Of a stretch of 64,000 nt of DNA, positions 15,810 through 25,258 are shown piece after piece. The notes under the pieces are model-generated. The model was given only the letters and a program-made list of their open reading frames with translations. It ran no database searches and had not been told where the DNA came from. The DNA is from JAVVHH01 sp965276815 (GTDB lineage: Bacteria; Pseudomonadota; Alphaproteobacteria; Acetobacterales; Acetobacteraceae), in contig CBDIBE010000012.1 in the NCBI GenBank assembly GCA_965276815.1, forward strand, positions 992,001 through 1,056,000, in the 5' to 3' direction. The position numbers and the translations under genes are program-made. Numbering within the stretch: position 1 is the first letter of the stretch; each line of letters starts with the position of its first letter.

Positions 15810-16847
15810 ATGCAGATCAGGTTGGGACGGCGGGGTTTCGGCGCCTTGGCGGGCGGCGCGATGGCGCTGCCCTTGGTCGGCGCTCGCGCCTGGGCGGCCG
15901 ACCCGATTACCGTCACCTCGTTCGGCGGCGTGTTCGAGACCACCATTCGCGAGGTGATCGTCGCCGATTACGAAAAGCGCACCGGCAACCAGGCCCGCGT
16001 GCTCAGCGGCTCGCCCGAGCAATGGATGGCGCAGGTTCAGGCGAGCCCGGCGCACCCGCCGATCGACGTGTTGCTCAACCAAATCGACACCTGCCTCGTC
16101 GCCGGGCGCACCGGGCTGGTGGAGAAGCTCATGGTCGACAAGGTCCCCAACATGGCGGACATGCCGCCCGAACTGGTCAAGATGCTCGAAGGCTGGGGGA
16201 TGGTCTTCACCTTCGGCTCCTGGGGGTTCGCCTATCACGAGCGGCTCCGCGAACCGCCGCGCAGCTTCGCCGAGATGGTCGATGGCACGATCAAGGGCAA
16301 ATATCGGGTGGCGCTGCCCAATGCCGGCTACACCGGCACGCCGCAGGTGCTGATCTGGGCGCTGGCAGACGCGCTCGGCGGGTCGGTCGACAACGTCGAT
16401 CCCGCGTTCGACGCGATCAAGAAGATGAAGCCGAACGTCAGCTTCTTTGCGAGCATCACCGACCCGCTGACCCTGCTCGAGAGCGGCGAGGTGGATCTCA
16501 GCCTGTATGCGGACGGCCGAACCTGGGCGGCTTATGATTCCGGGGCGAAGTGGATCCGCTACATCAACCCGAAGGAGGGCGGGGTGAACCTGCCCGCGAT
16601 CGTGCAGAAGGTGAAGAACGGGTCGGATTTGGCTTGGGACTACATCAACACGATGCTGGCGCCGGGTCCGCAATCCGAAGTGGTCAAGCGCCTGAACTAC
16701 GAGACCAGCAACCCGAAAGCGATCCTGCCGCCGGAGATCAGGGCGCGGATCACGCCTTGGCAGCAATGCCGCTTCGCCCCAGCCGACGCGGTAGCCAAGA
16801 ACAAGGCGGGCTGGATCGAGCGCTGGAACAAGGAAATCAACGCCTGA
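15810..16847 (+). CDS. Periplasmic binding protein, spermidine/putrescine type
   Basis: A 345-residue binding protein with a twin-arginine-like leader (RLGRRGFGALAGGAMALPLVGARAWA). The ATG at 15810 is chosen because GGAG lies six bases upstream. The mature domain ITVTSFGGVFETTIREVIVADYEKRTG matches PotD-like family 1 proteins. It is followed by two permeases and an ATPase in one operon, a complete PotD-B-C-A arrangement. The ligand may be a polyamine or another small organic cation; it cannot be fixed from sequence. Confidence 0.88.
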   Translation: MQIRLGRRGFGALAGGAMALPLVGARAWAADPITVTSFGGVFETTIREVIVADYEKRTGNQARVLSGSPEQWMAQVQASPAHPPIDVLLNQIDTCLVAGRTGLVEKLMVDKVPNMADMPPELVKMLEGWGMVFTFGSWGFAYHERLREPPRSFAEMVDGTIKGKYRVALPNAGYTGTPQVLIWALADALGGSVDNVDPAFDAIKKMKPNVSFFASITDPLTLLESGEVDLSLYADGRTWAAYDSGAKWIRYINPKEGGVNLPAIVQKVKNGSDLAWDYINTMLAPGPQSEVVKRLNYETSNPKAILPPEIRARITPWQQCRFAPADAVAKNKAGWIERWNKEINA

Positions 16848-16856
16848 GAAGAGACA

Positions 16857-17708
16857 TTGCGGCGTAAGCGGCCCCTGCCGCGCGGCGGCGTCCCGCTGCT
16901 TTGGGCCTATCCGGCGGCACTGTTCCTGATCGCGTTCTTCGTGGCGCCGCTGGCGCGCAACGCGCTGTGGAGCATCTATCCGCAGGGCCTCGCCGGCCCG
17001 GTGGACCCGGCCAGCTACACTCGCCTGCTCGACGATCCGTTCTATCTCGGAGCCCTCGGCCAGACCCTGGCGCTGAGCCTGGGGACGGCCGTGATCTCCG
17101 CCGTGATCGGCTATCCGGTGGCCTATTTCATGGTGCGGCGCGCCCAGCGCTGGCAGGGGCTGCTGATCTTCGCGCTGGTCGCGCCGCTGCTGACCTCGAT
17201 CATCATGCGGACCTATGGCTGGCGCGTGCTGATGTCGCGTCTCGGCCTCGTGAACGCCGTCTTGCGCGGTGCGAACCTCATCGAGCGGCCGATCGACTTC
17301 CTGAGCGGTCCGGGCGTGGCCATCGCGGCGCTGGTGCACGTGCTGGTGCCGTTCATGGTGCTGTCGATCGCCGCTTCGCTGCAGTCCGTGGATGGGCGGC
17401 TCGAGGAGTCAGCGCGCTTGCTCGGCGCCGGCCGGATCATGACGTTTATAAAAGTGACGCTGCCGCTGACGCTGGATGGCGTTGGCACCGGCGTGATCCT
17501 GGTGTTCATGCTGGCCAATGGCAGCTTCGTCACCCTGCTGCTGCTCGGCGGCGGCTTACAGACCTTGCCGCTGCTGATCTTCCAGCAATTCAACACGACG
17601 CGGGACTTCGCTTTTGCCAGCGCAATGAGCAACGTGCTGCTGGTCGCCGCCGTAATCTGCCTGCTGCTGCAGGCGCGGCTGATCCGGCGGCGGGGCGTGC
17701 GGGCGTGA
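16857..17708 (+). CDS. ABC transporter permease, PotB-like
   Basis: A 283-residue inner-membrane permease with about six helices. A TTG start follows nine bases after the binding-protein stop, with a weak GAAGAG site. The EAA loop LEESARLLGAGRIMTFIKVTLPLTLDG docks the ATPase. The N-terminal part, LLWAYPAALFLIAFFVAPLARNALWS, is typical of PotB. It overlaps the next permease by GTGA. Confidence 0.88.
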   Translation: MRRKRPLPRGGVPLLWAYPAALFLIAFFVAPLARNALWSIYPQGLAGPVDPASYTRLLDDPFYLGALGQTLALSLGTAVISAVIGYPVAYFMVRRAQRWQGLLIFALVAPLLTSIIMRTYGWRVLMSRLGLVNAVLRGANLIERPIDFLSGPGVAIAALVHVLVPFMVLSIAASLQSVDGRLEESARLLGAGRIMTFIKVTLPLTLDGVGTGVILVFMLANGSFVTLLLLGGGLQTLPLLIFQQFNTTRDFAFASAMSNVLLVAAVICLLLQARLIRRRGVRA

Positions 17709-18517
17709 GGCGGTTCCAAATAGCCGATGCGGCCGGGTCGGCGGCGCTCGCCGGGTTCGTGCTGCTGTTCTTCGTCTATCTGCTGGCGCCGATCGCCATC
17801 GTCGTGGTGGTCTCGTTCTCCTCGCTCGGCTACGTCGCCTTTCCAATCCCGGCGCTGTCGCTGCGCTGGTTCCAGCGGATTTTTACCTATGACCCGTTCA
17901 TGGACGGGCTGCAGGTCAGCATCGAGCTGGCCTTTGCCTCGACGGCGCTCGCGGCGCTGATCGGCGTGCCAGCGGCGCTGGCCATCGGGCGGTCGCGCCG
18001 GCCCGTGGCGCAGGCGTTGGCGGCGTTCCTGCTCTCCCCGGTCTCGATGCCGCTGATCGTGCTCGGCTACGCGCTGCTGTTCTACCTGTCGGCGCTCGGC
18101 ATCCCGGCGAGCTTCCTGGCGCTGCTGATCGCGCATACGGTCGTCGGCATTCCCTATCTCGTGCGCACCGTCGCCGGCATCTACCGATCGCTGCCGCCCG
18201 ATTTCGAGGAAGCATCCTCCCTGCTCGGCGCGGGGCGGCTGGCGACGTTCTGGCTGGTGACGCTACCGCTGATCCGGCCCGGCATCTTCGCCGGCGCGCT
18301 GTTCGCCTTCCTGATCTCGTTCGACAACCTGCCAATCTCCTATTTCTTCGGCAGCGCCTCGGCGAGCACACTCCCGGTGGTCATGCTCAGCTACATGCAA
18401 AACCAGTTCGACCCGGCCATCGCGGCCATGAGCACCGTGCAAATGGGCTTTGCCGTCCTAATCCTTTTGGTAGTGGACCGATTCTACGGCCTCCGGCGCC
18501 TCGGCGCGCCCACCTAG
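17705..18517 (+). CDS. ABC transporter permease, PotC-like
   Basis: A 270-residue permease starting at the GTG in the GTGA overlap with its partner. Helices are evident from LAGFVLLFFVYLLAPIAIVVVVSFSS onward, and the EAA loop is FEEASSLLGAGRLATFWLVTLPLIRPG. Together with the preceding permease it forms the channel. The ATPase gene follows after two bases. Confidence 0.88.
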   Translation: MRRFQIADAAGSAALAGFVLLFFVYLLAPIAIVVVVSFSSLGYVAFPIPALSLRWFQRIFTYDPFMDGLQVSIELAFASTALAALIGVPAALAIGRSRRPVAQALAAFLLSPVSMPLIVLGYALLFYLSALGIPASFLALLIAHTVVGIPYLVRTVAGIYRSLPPDFEEASSLLGAGRLATFWLVTLPLIRPGIFAGALFAFLISFDNLPISYFFGSASASTLPVVMLSYMQNQFDPAIAAMSTVQMGFAVLILLVVDRFYGLRRLGAPT

Positions 18518-18519
18518 AA

Positions 18520-19590
18520 ATGGACCTCTCACTGGTCGGCATTGCCAAGAGCTACGGTCGCGTCCGCGCGGTGCGCCCGCTCTCGCTCGATATCCCGAGC
18601 GGGTCGCTGGTGGCACTCCTCGGCCCATCCGGCTGCGGCAAGACGACGACGTTGCGCATCATCGCCGGGTTTGAGCAGGCGGATGAAGGCCAGGTGCTGA
18701 TCGGCGGCAAGGACGTCTCTTTCCTGCCGCCAAACCGGCGCCGCCTGGGCATGGTGTTCCAGAATTACAGCCTGTTCCCGCACATGACGGTGGCCGGGAA
18801 CGTGGCGTTCGGGCTGAAGCGCGCCGGCTGCGGCCGAGCCGAGATCGCGACACGGTCGGCCCGGGCGCTCGAGATGGTGCGGCTGACCGGGTTCGCCGAC
18901 CGCTGGCCGAGCCAGCTCTCCGGCGGGCAGCAGCAGCGTGTGGCGCTGGCGCGCTCGATCGTCACCAACCCGAGCGTGCTGCTGCTCGACGAGCCGTTGG
19001 GCGCGCTCGACAAGAATCTGCGCGAGAGCATGCAGTTCGAGCTGCGGCAGCTGCAGCAGAACCTCGGGATCACGACGGTGCTGGTGACGCACGACCAGGA
19101 GGAGGCGCTGACGATGGCCGACCAGGTCGCCGTCATGCACGACGGCACGCTCCAGCAGCTCGGCCGTCCCGACGAGGTGTATGACCGGCCGCGCTCGCGT
19201 TTCGTGGCCGAGTTCCTGGGGACGTCGAACATTTTTGCCGCGACCGCGGTGGAGGCGGGCGATGTCTGCCTGACTGCGCGGTTGGACGGCACCGACACGT
19301 TGCTGCGTGCCTCAGGCGCGGCGCAGCCCGGTGCACGGATGGAGATCGCGGTACGGCCGGAGAAGGTCGCGCTCAGCACGGCGGCGCCGAACGGGCCCAA
19401 TGTGCTGGCAGCGACGATCACCGGTCTGGTGTTTCGTGGTGTCTATCGTGCTTTCCAGGCGACGGTGACCGCCACCAGCCAGACGGTCTTCGCCTATGTC
19501 GCGCCGCAGGCGATGGCCGACGGGCTGGTCATCGGCGCGCCCGTCTTCCTCTCCTGGCGCCCCGAGGATGCGGTCGTCCTAGCCGGTTAG
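18520..19590 (+). CDS. ABC transporter ATPase, PotA/FbpC-like
   Basis: A 356-residue ATPase with Walker A GPSGCGKTT, Q-loop FQNYSLFPH, signature LSGGQQQR, Walker B VLLLDEPLGALD and switch His in VTHDQEEA. The C-terminal 110 residues form a TOBE-type regulatory domain, including ARMEIAVRPEKVAL. It energises the preceding polyamine-type importer. It might also serve the ATPase-less transporter at 3411-6189, which is the same class, but that is speculation. Its 3' end overlaps the convergent M28 peptidase gene by 12 bases. Confidence 0.92.
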   Translation: MDLSLVGIAKSYGRVRAVRPLSLDIPSGSLVALLGPSGCGKTTTLRIIAGFEQADEGQVLIGGKDVSFLPPNRRRLGMVFQNYSLFPHMTVAGNVAFGLKRAGCGRAEIATRSARALEMVRLTGFADRWPSQLSGGQQQRVALARSIVTNPSVLLLDEPLGALDKNLRESMQFELRQLQQNLGITTVLVTHDQEEALTMADQVAVMHDGTLQQLGRPDEVYDRPRSRFVAEFLGTSNIFAATAVEAGDVCLTARLDGTDTLLRASGAAQPGARMEIAVRPEKVALSTAAPNGPNVLAATITGLVFRGVYRAFQATVTATSQTVFAYVAPQAMADGLVIGAPVFLSWRPEDAVVLAG

Positions 19591-21315
19591 CGTCGCATCC
19601 ACGAGCGTGGCCGCCTCGGTCATGCTCGCGACCACCTGGTTCATGCCGCGCTTCAACTGCGCCTGCGCGAAGCCAAGCACGTTCTCCGGATAGCGGTCGA
19701 GCGACTTGGCGATCGACAGCATCGGCAGGGTCGACGTGGTGACGCCTAAATCATGCCGATACGTCGTCTGCATGACGTAGTTCAGCGGCACGAGCAGGCG
19801 CGCGAGCCGCAGCAGGAGCTTGTTGGCCGTCTCGGCCGACACGCTTTGCCCCAATGAGGCATACAGACGGTCGAGCTGTTCCGAGAGCGCCGTCGCCGCG
19901 TGCGCGGCCGGGCCGAAATCGAACCGCGCGCCAGCGGCTTGCTGATAGGCGGCGATCGCAGCGCGGAACTCGCCCGCCAGCGCCCGCCAATCCAGCGGCA
20001 GTACCGGTGCATTGGCCAACCGCAGCACCGCGAGCAGGTACACTTTGATATCAGCCAGCAGCACCGTGCGATCCGCCACCTCCAGCGTGTCGCGCTCCGT
20101 GTGCCAGGACGTATCTCCGCCATTGCCCATGACGTAGTAAAGGCTGCGGGCTTCCAGCTCCGCTTTCGGCAGCCGCGACGACGAGCTGAACAGCCCGGAA
20201 ATGCCGATATTGTTGAATGTGTAGTCACTGCTCTGGCTGGGCCGCTTGCCGGTGGCGACGACGCCCGTCACGTCGTGCACCGCACGCTTGACGAGGTCCA
20301 GGGTCTCGGCCGTCGCCGGGATGTTGTCGTAGGCGACGGCGCCGCGCACGCCGGGCGAGTCGCAGTTCAGATGCGCGACGCAGCCCGCCATCAGCTCTCC
20401 CGCGAACTCGTCGCAATACCAGGTGCTGCCGGCGAACTTACCCGTCGAGTGACCCGGCCACCACGCGATCCGCACGGACCGCCGCAGCTCCCCCCGATGC
20501 GCCCACAGCACGCGGGCGATCTCCAGCATCGCCGCGTCTCCCGTCGCGTTGTCGCCGACGCCGACCTGCCAACTGTCGTAATGACCGTGCAGCAGCACGA
20601 ACTTGTCGGGCTCCTCGGTGCCAGGGATCTCGACGATCGGCAGCACCGAGTCGAACCAGCCCTCTTCGAGCTCGGTGACGACACGGCATAGCGTCCCGTC
20701 CGCTGCTTCCAGTGCAGCCGTATCGTCATGGCTCACCGCGACCGACGGGATGCGCGGCAGGAACGGCAATCCCTCCAGATCGGCGGTGCCCCAGACCTGG
20801 TTGGCCGCACCCCAATGGATGTCGCTGCCAGGATTGATGGCGATGGCCGCCGCCGCGCCGGCTTCCTCGAGATCGGCGATGCGCTCGGCGTTGAGCAGCC
20901 CGTGATACGCCACAACGCAGCCACTGATGTCACCCAGGCCCGGCGCAGGGTCGTAGCCGGGTCCGAACAGCTTGGCGCTCGCCGGGCCATAACCCGGCGG
21001 CTGGGCGGTCGGCCCGCGCACGATGACAAGCTTCCCCTCCACTCCCTCTGGAGCGGAGATCGTGAAGGAAGGTGGCTTGGCGCGCAGCGTTCGTCCCCCG
21101 AGGTGGACCGAAGCTCGTTTCGGCAAGCTGAGATACAGCCGCGGCTCATGCACCGTGACCGGCACGCCGTGCCGCCGCAAACGCTCCGCGATCAGCCGCC
21201 CGGCGCGGTTCACCTCGTCGGGGTGCTCGCGGACGATCTCGGAGAACGATTCTACGAGTGCCCAAGGCTCTACGATCGATACACTTGCCAGCACGCGTTG
21301 TTCGGCTTCAGTCAT
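19579..21315 (-). CDS. M28 family metallopeptidase with PA domain
   Basis: A 578-residue protein without an obvious signal peptide. A PA-like insert (about residues 95-220) precedes the M28 catalytic core. Likely zinc ligands are His245 (LLHGHYDSW), Asp255 (GDNATGD), Asp319 (LNCDSPG) and His405 (WHTERDT). Where M28 enzymes usually have a Glu-Glu pair, this one has WWPGHSTGKFAGS, so a His289-Ser pair replaces the general base and zinc ligand. It is coupled to acetate kinase by an ATGA overlap. It is probably an aminopeptidase or amidohydrolase on small amides. The active-site change makes the reaction uncertain. Confidence 0.82.
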   Translation of the reverse strand: MTEAEQRVLASVSIVEPWALVESFSEIVREHPDEVNRAGRLIAERLRRHGVPVTVHEPRLYLSLPKRASVHLGGRTLRAKPPSFTISAPEGVEGKLVIVRGPTAQPPGYGPASAKLFGPGYDPAPGLGDISGCVVAYHGLLNAERIADLEEAGAAAAIAINPGSDIHWGAANQVWGTADLEGLPFLPRIPSVAVSHDDTAALEAADGTLCRVVTELEEGWFDSVLPIVEIPGTEEPDKFVLLHGHYDSWQVGVGDNATGDAAMLEIARVLWAHRGELRRSVRIAWWPGHSTGKFAGSTWYCDEFAGELMAGCVAHLNCDSPGVRGAVAYDNIPATAETLDLVKRAVHDVTGVVATGKRPSQSSDYTFNNIGISGLFSSSSRLPKAELEARSLYYVMGNGGDTSWHTERDTLEVADRTVLLADIKVYLLAVLRLANAPVLPLDWRALAGEFRAAIAAYQQAAGARFDFGPAAHAATALSEQLDRLYASLGQSVSAETANKLLLRLARLLVPLNYVMQTTYRHDLGVTTSTLPMLSIAKSLDRYPENVLGFAQAQLKRGMNQVVASMTEAATLVDATLTG

Positions 21316-22496
21316 TCCTGCGTTGCTCCGATGATTGAAAGTGCCTGCCGCGCGATGACGGCTTCTTCATTGGTAGGGATGACCCAGAGGTCGATCTTGC
21401 TGTCCGTCGTTGCTATCCGGCCCTCGCCTTTGGCGTTCGCCGCCGGGTCGAGCTTGGCGCCTAGCCAGGCCAGCCGCGCGCAGACCATCTCGCGGATCTC
21501 GGCAGCATGCTCGCCGATGCCGGCGGTGAAGACGAAGCCGTCGATGCCGCCGAGCGAGGCGGCCATCGCGGCGGTCTCGCGCGCGATCCGGAAGACGAAC
21601 AGCTCGACCGCCTCGCGCGCCGGCGCGTCGTTGCTCGCGAGCAGGTCGCGCATGTCGCTGGTCTTGCCGGACATGCCGAGCAGGCCGGCTTGCTGATACA
21701 GCAGTTTTTCGAGGTCGCCGGCGCTCATTTTGTCGTTCTGCAGCAGATAGAGCAGCACTCCGGGATCGATCGCGCCGCAACGCGTGCCCATCACCAGCCC
21801 GTCGAGCGCGGTCAGCCCCATCGTGGTGTCCACGCTCCGCCCATCCTGCAGGGCGCACAGGCTAGCCCCATTGCCGAGATGCGCCACGACGACCCGGCCG
21901 CGCGCCAGCTCCGGCGCCAACTCCCGCAGCCGCCCCGCAATGAACTCGTAAGACAGCCCATGGAAGCCGTAGCGCCGCACGCCCTCCTGCGCGTAACGGC
22001 GCGGTAGCGCGAAGCGCGTCGCGACGTCTGGCATGGTGTGGTGGAACGCCGTGTCGAACGACGCGACCTGCTGCAGCCCGGGCCGGACCGAGGCGACGGC
22101 GCGGATGGGCGAAATGTTGTGCGGCTGGTGCAGCGGGGCGAGCTTGGTTAGCCCTTCCAACTCTTCGAGCAGCGCCGGCGTGACCAACGCGGGGCCGAAA
22201 TGGTCCGGGCCGCCATGCACGATCCGATGCCCCACGCCGATGAGCGTTTCCGCCCCGAGATGCTGCTCGATCCACTCCAGCATCGTGCGCAATAGATCTT
22301 CGTGGCTCTGGCCCTGCTCCAAATGCTGGTCGACGAGCACCTTCCCCGAGCCGTCCCTGGCGAGAAGGTGCGGCGCCGTGCCGATCCCCTCGACCTGACC
22401 CTTGGAGACCGGCGAGAGCCCGTCGCCGCCCCGCTCGAACAGGGCGAACTTGATGCTCGACGATCCGGCGTTGATCGTCAGGATGGCTTGCGGCAT
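21312..22496 (-). CDS. ackA: Acetate kinase
   Basis: A 394-residue acetate/propionate kinase. The N-terminal ILTINAGSSSIKFALFE phosphate-binding signature and GHRIVHGG active-site segment are present. FDTAFHHTMP, HLGNGASLCAL and MGLTALDGLVMGTRCGAIDPG also match the family closely. It interconverts acetyl phosphate and acetate with ATP. No phosphotransacetylase or phosphoketolase gene is in the window, so the source of acetyl phosphate is unknown. It lies between a hydroxyacid dehydrogenase and an M28 peptidase in an overlapping operon. Confidence 0.95.
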   Translation of the reverse strand: MPQAILTINAGSSSIKFALFERGGDGLSPVSKGQVEGIGTAPHLLARDGSGKVLVDQHLEQGQSHEDLLRTMLEWIEQHLGAETLIGVGHRIVHGGPDHFGPALVTPALLEELEGLTKLAPLHQPHNISPIRAVASVRPGLQQVASFDTAFHHTMPDVATRFALPRRYAQEGVRRYGFHGLSYEFIAGRLRELAPELARGRVVVAHLGNGASLCALQDGRSVDTTMGLTALDGLVMGTRCGAIDPGVLLYLLQNDKMSAGDLEKLLYQQAGLLGMSGKTSDMRDLLASNDAPAREAVELFVFRIARETAAMAASLGGIDGFVFTAGIGEHAAEIREMVCARLAWLGAKLDPAANAKGEGRIATTDSKIDLWVIPTNEEAVIARQALSIIGATQE

Positions 22497-22499
22497 CGG

Positions 22500-23468
22500 T
22501 CAGACAACCTGGTTCTTGAGGTGCGTCTCATCCCGCCACAGCCGGCCCAGATTCTCCATCAGCAAATCGATGACATTATCCTCATAGCGTTGCGTCTCGC
22601 CCCCGGTATGCGGCGTGATCAGCGCCGTCTCGATCCCCCAAAGCGGCGAGCCCGGCGGCAGCGGCTCCTCCACTGTCACGTCAATGCCGGCCCCAGCGAT
22701 CCGCCCGGATTGCAACGCCTCGATCAGCGCGGGCTCGTCCACGACGCGGCCGCGGGCGACGTTGACCAGGTAAGCCGACGGCTTCATGCGCGCGAACGAA
22801 GCGGCGTCGATCAGCTTCTCGGTCTGCGGGGTCAGCGCGCAGGTCAGCACGACGTAATCGGCGCGCGGCAGCAGCTCGGGCAGGTCGGCGAAACCGTGGA
22901 TCTCGTCGGCGCCCATGCTGCCGGCCGCCGGGTCGCGGCGGACGCCGATCACATGCATGTCGAAGGCCTTGGCAAGCTGGGCGAGGCGGCCACCGATGCG
23001 CCCGATGCCGACGACCAGTAGCGTCTTGCCGCCGAGCTCGTCTTCGCGCCGGGCGATCTCGCTGATCATGCCGCGCCAGGCATGTTTGGCCTGGTTGTCC
23101 CGCGCCTCTGGCAGCCGTCGGCTGAGTGCCAGCAGCAGCGCCATCGCATGCTCGGAGACGGCGCGAGCGTTGGCGCCCTGCGCGCTGGCCAGACGGATGC
23201 CGTGCTCGCGCAGCGTGTCCTGGCCATACTGATCGACGCCAGCACTGACGGACTGGATGAAGCGCAGCCGATTGGTCAGCGCTGGCAAACCGTTATGCCA
23301 CAGGCCGGAGACGACCAGGACATCGGCCTCCGGTAGCCGGCGCTCAAGTTCGGCCCGGTCGGTCACTTGAAAGCTGGCGATCCCGGTCTCGCGCCGCGCG
23401 AACTGCGACTGTAGCTGGTAGGCGACGTGCGCGAAACAGACCATCAGCGTGTCTTTGGGCGGGATCAT
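22500..23468 (-). CDS. D-isomer 2-hydroxyacid dehydrogenase
   Basis: A 322-residue NAD(P)-dependent dehydrogenase. The Rossmann glycines are in LLVVGIGRIGGRLAQLA, the catalytic Arg is in NVARGRVVDE, the Glu in VTVEEPLP and the His in ITPHTGG. GGAGAG lies about six bases before the ATG. It reduces a 2-oxoacid to a D-hydroxyacid or the reverse; lactate, glyoxylate/hydroxypyruvate or phosphoglycerate relatives cannot be told apart here. It is the first gene of the acetate kinase operon and faces a divergent transporter operon. Confidence 0.9.
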   Translation of the reverse strand: MIPPKDTLMVCFAHVAYQLQSQFARRETGIASFQVTDRAELERRLPEADVLVVSGLWHNGLPALTNRLRFIQSVSAGVDQYGQDTLREHGIRLASAQGANARAVSEHAMALLLALSRRLPEARDNQAKHAWRGMISEIARREDELGGKTLLVVGIGRIGGRLAQLAKAFDMHVIGVRRDPAAGSMGADEIHGFADLPELLPRADYVVLTCALTPQTEKLIDAASFARMKPSAYLVNVARGRVVDEPALIEALQSGRIAGAGIDVTVEEPLPPGSPLWGIETALITPHTGGETQRYEDNVIDLLMENLGRLWRDETHLKNQVV

Positions 23469-23564
23469 GAGCTCTCCAAACAGGGTTCGGGCCGGCCACC
23501 CACCTTACGCGGCTTACCTCCGGCCCCAAAGCCGACTAGGCTGGTCCGCAAGGAGGAACGTGAC

Positions 23565-24518
23565 GTGAGAATGACCAGGAGACGTGTGGCCGGTCTGCTC
23601 GCCACCGCCGCTCTGGCGCCGAGAGGCGCGCGGGCCGCAGACCAAGTCCGGATCGCCCTGCCGACCAAGACGTATTGGCCGACCATCGTCGCCGAGACCG
23701 CGCTGCGCCGGAAGCTGTTCGAGAAGGAGGGTATCACCGCCGAGCTGACCGTCTATCGTGGCGGGGCGGAGGCATTCGAGGCGTTGGCGGCAGGCGCGGC
23801 CGACCTGGTGCTGGACGCGCCGGCGCTGCCCGCGACCGCGATTACCAAGGGCGTGGCCACCAAGTGCGTGGCCACCGGGTCGACACGTTACTTTGGCTGG
23901 CAGCTCATGGTTTCCGAGCGCAGCCCGATCACCTCGGCCGATCAGCTCGAAGGCAAGAAGGTCGGGATCACCTCGGCCGGGTCGGGGTCGGATTTGCTGG
24001 CGCTGTGGACGCAGCAGGACCGCAAGATCAAGTTTACCCGCGTGCCGCTCGGCGGCGGCGGCCTGGTCCCCAACCTGCGTGCGGGCAATGTGGACGCTGC
24101 GGTGCTCTATTCGCCGCTGTCGTTCCAGCAGCTCCAGGCCAAGCAAGTCCGCACGCTGATCGACTATGCCGCGGCCGTGCCGGAGCATGTGAACGGCGCC
24201 TGGATCGCCAGCCAGGCGGCGATCGACCACAACCCGGCGCTCGTGCAGAAGGGGCTGAACGCGCTTTATGGCGGGCTGAACATCTTGCGCGCCGACCGCC
24301 CCGCGGCGCTCCAGCTCATCGCTGAGATCGACGAAATCCCGCAAGATATCACCGTCTTCGAATATGAGAGCACGACGCTGAAGCTGAGCACGGACGCCAC
24401 GCTCGACGTCGCGCTGGTGCAGCGCGGCCTGGAGCTGGCAGCGCTTGGGGGCATGACCGGCATGGCGCCGGCGGCGCAGATCGTCGACAACCGGTTCAAG
24501 GTCGTGCCGACTGCATGA
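23565..24518 (+). CDS. Periplasmic binding protein, SsuA/NMT1-like
   Basis: A 317-residue binding protein. The GTG at 23565 is chosen because a perfect AGGAGG lies eight bases before it; an ATG two codons later is possible. The leader MTRRRVAGLLATAALAPRGARAA is twin-arginine-like. The mature region VRIALPTKTYWPTIVAETALRRKLFEKEG fits the sulfonate/nitrate/taurine class. It opens a five-gene operon with ATGA overlaps. A MetE-like gene at its end hints at a sulphur- or methyl-containing ligand, as inference. Confidence 0.86.
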   Translation: MRMTRRRVAGLLATAALAPRGARAADQVRIALPTKTYWPTIVAETALRRKLFEKEGITAELTVYRGGAEAFEALAAGAADLVLDAPALPATAITKGVATKCVATGSTRYFGWQLMVSERSPITSADQLEGKKVGITSAGSGSDLLALWTQQDRKIKFTRVPLGGGGLVPNLRAGNVDAAVLYSPLSFQQLQAKQVRTLIDYAAAVPEHVNGAWIASQAAIDHNPALVQKGLNALYGGLNILRADRPAALQLIAEIDEIPQDITVFEYESTTLKLSTDATLDVALVQRGLELAALGGMTGMAPAAQIVDNRFKVVPTA

Positions 24519-25258
24519 GGCTGCATGCTATACGGCTCGGCCTGCTGCTCGCGGCGCTGGCAGTGTGGGAAGCGCTGCCGCTGCTCGGGCTGGTGGATCC
24601 CGACCTGCTGCCGCCGTTCAGCACGGTGGCGGCGACGATCCCGGTGCTGCTCAGCCGGGCCAGCATCCAGTCCGACCTCGCGCTGACGGCCCTCGAAGTG
24701 TTCGTCGGCTTCCTGGTCGCGATCCCGGTGGGGGCGCTGCTCGGCGTCGTCACTGCCGAGAGCCGCTATGCCGGGCGGGTGCTGGACCCGCTGCTGTTCT
24801 TCCTGTTCAGCATCCCGAAATCGATCTTCTTGCCGTTGACGATCCTCACGATGGGGATCGGCTTCTGGCAGAAGATCGGCTTTGCGGTCCTATCCACCTT
24901 CCTCGTACTGACCTTCAACTTCGCCGCCGCCGTGCGCTCGATCCGGGCCGAGCACCTGCTCGTGGCGCGCTCCTACGGCGCGACGCGCGGGCAGACGATC
25001 TGGCGCGTGTACATCCCGAGCATGCTGCCCGTGCTGCTGGAAGCGATGCGCCTTGGCGTGATGTTCACGATCACCGCGGTGTTGCTCGCCGAGATGTATG
25101 CGTCGCGCACCGGAATCGGTCACGAGATCGTCACCTGGGGCGAGAATTTCGAAATGCCGCAATTGCTGGCCGGCATCGTGGTGATCGCCGCGGCCGCCGT
25201 CGCCGTCAACGAGGCGATCCGCTGGCTCGAGCGCGGCGGCAGCGGGTGGCGCACATGA
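24515..25258 (+). CDS. ABC transporter permease, SsuC-like (first of pair)
   Basis: A 247-residue permease of the SsuC/TauC class, with helices throughout and a docking loop VARSYGATRGQTIWRVYIPSMLPVLLEAMR. The ATG overlaps the binding-protein stop (ATGA), and the gene overlaps the ATPase in the same way. A second, different permease follows the ATPase, so the channel may be a heterodimer rather than the usual SsuC homodimer. Confidence 0.88.
   Translation: MRLHAIRLGLLLAALAVWEALPLLGLVDPDLLPPFSTVAATIPVLLSRASIQSDLALTALEVFVGFLVAIPVGALLGVVTAESRYAGRVLDPLLFFLFSIPKSIFLPLTILTMGIGFWQKIGFAVLSTFLVLTFNFAAAVRSIRAEHLLVARSYGATRGQTIWRVYIPSMLPVLLEAMRLGVMFTITAVLLAEMYASRTGIGHEIVTWGENFEMPQLLAGIVVIAAAAVAVNEAIRWLERGGSGWRT

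Noticed and set aside
15690..17339. A 549-codon open frame on the minus strand
   Set aside because: It is antisense to the binding protein and permease genes, with Arg/His/Gln-rich composition and no family features. The GC-rich plus-strand genes leave stop-free antisense frames.
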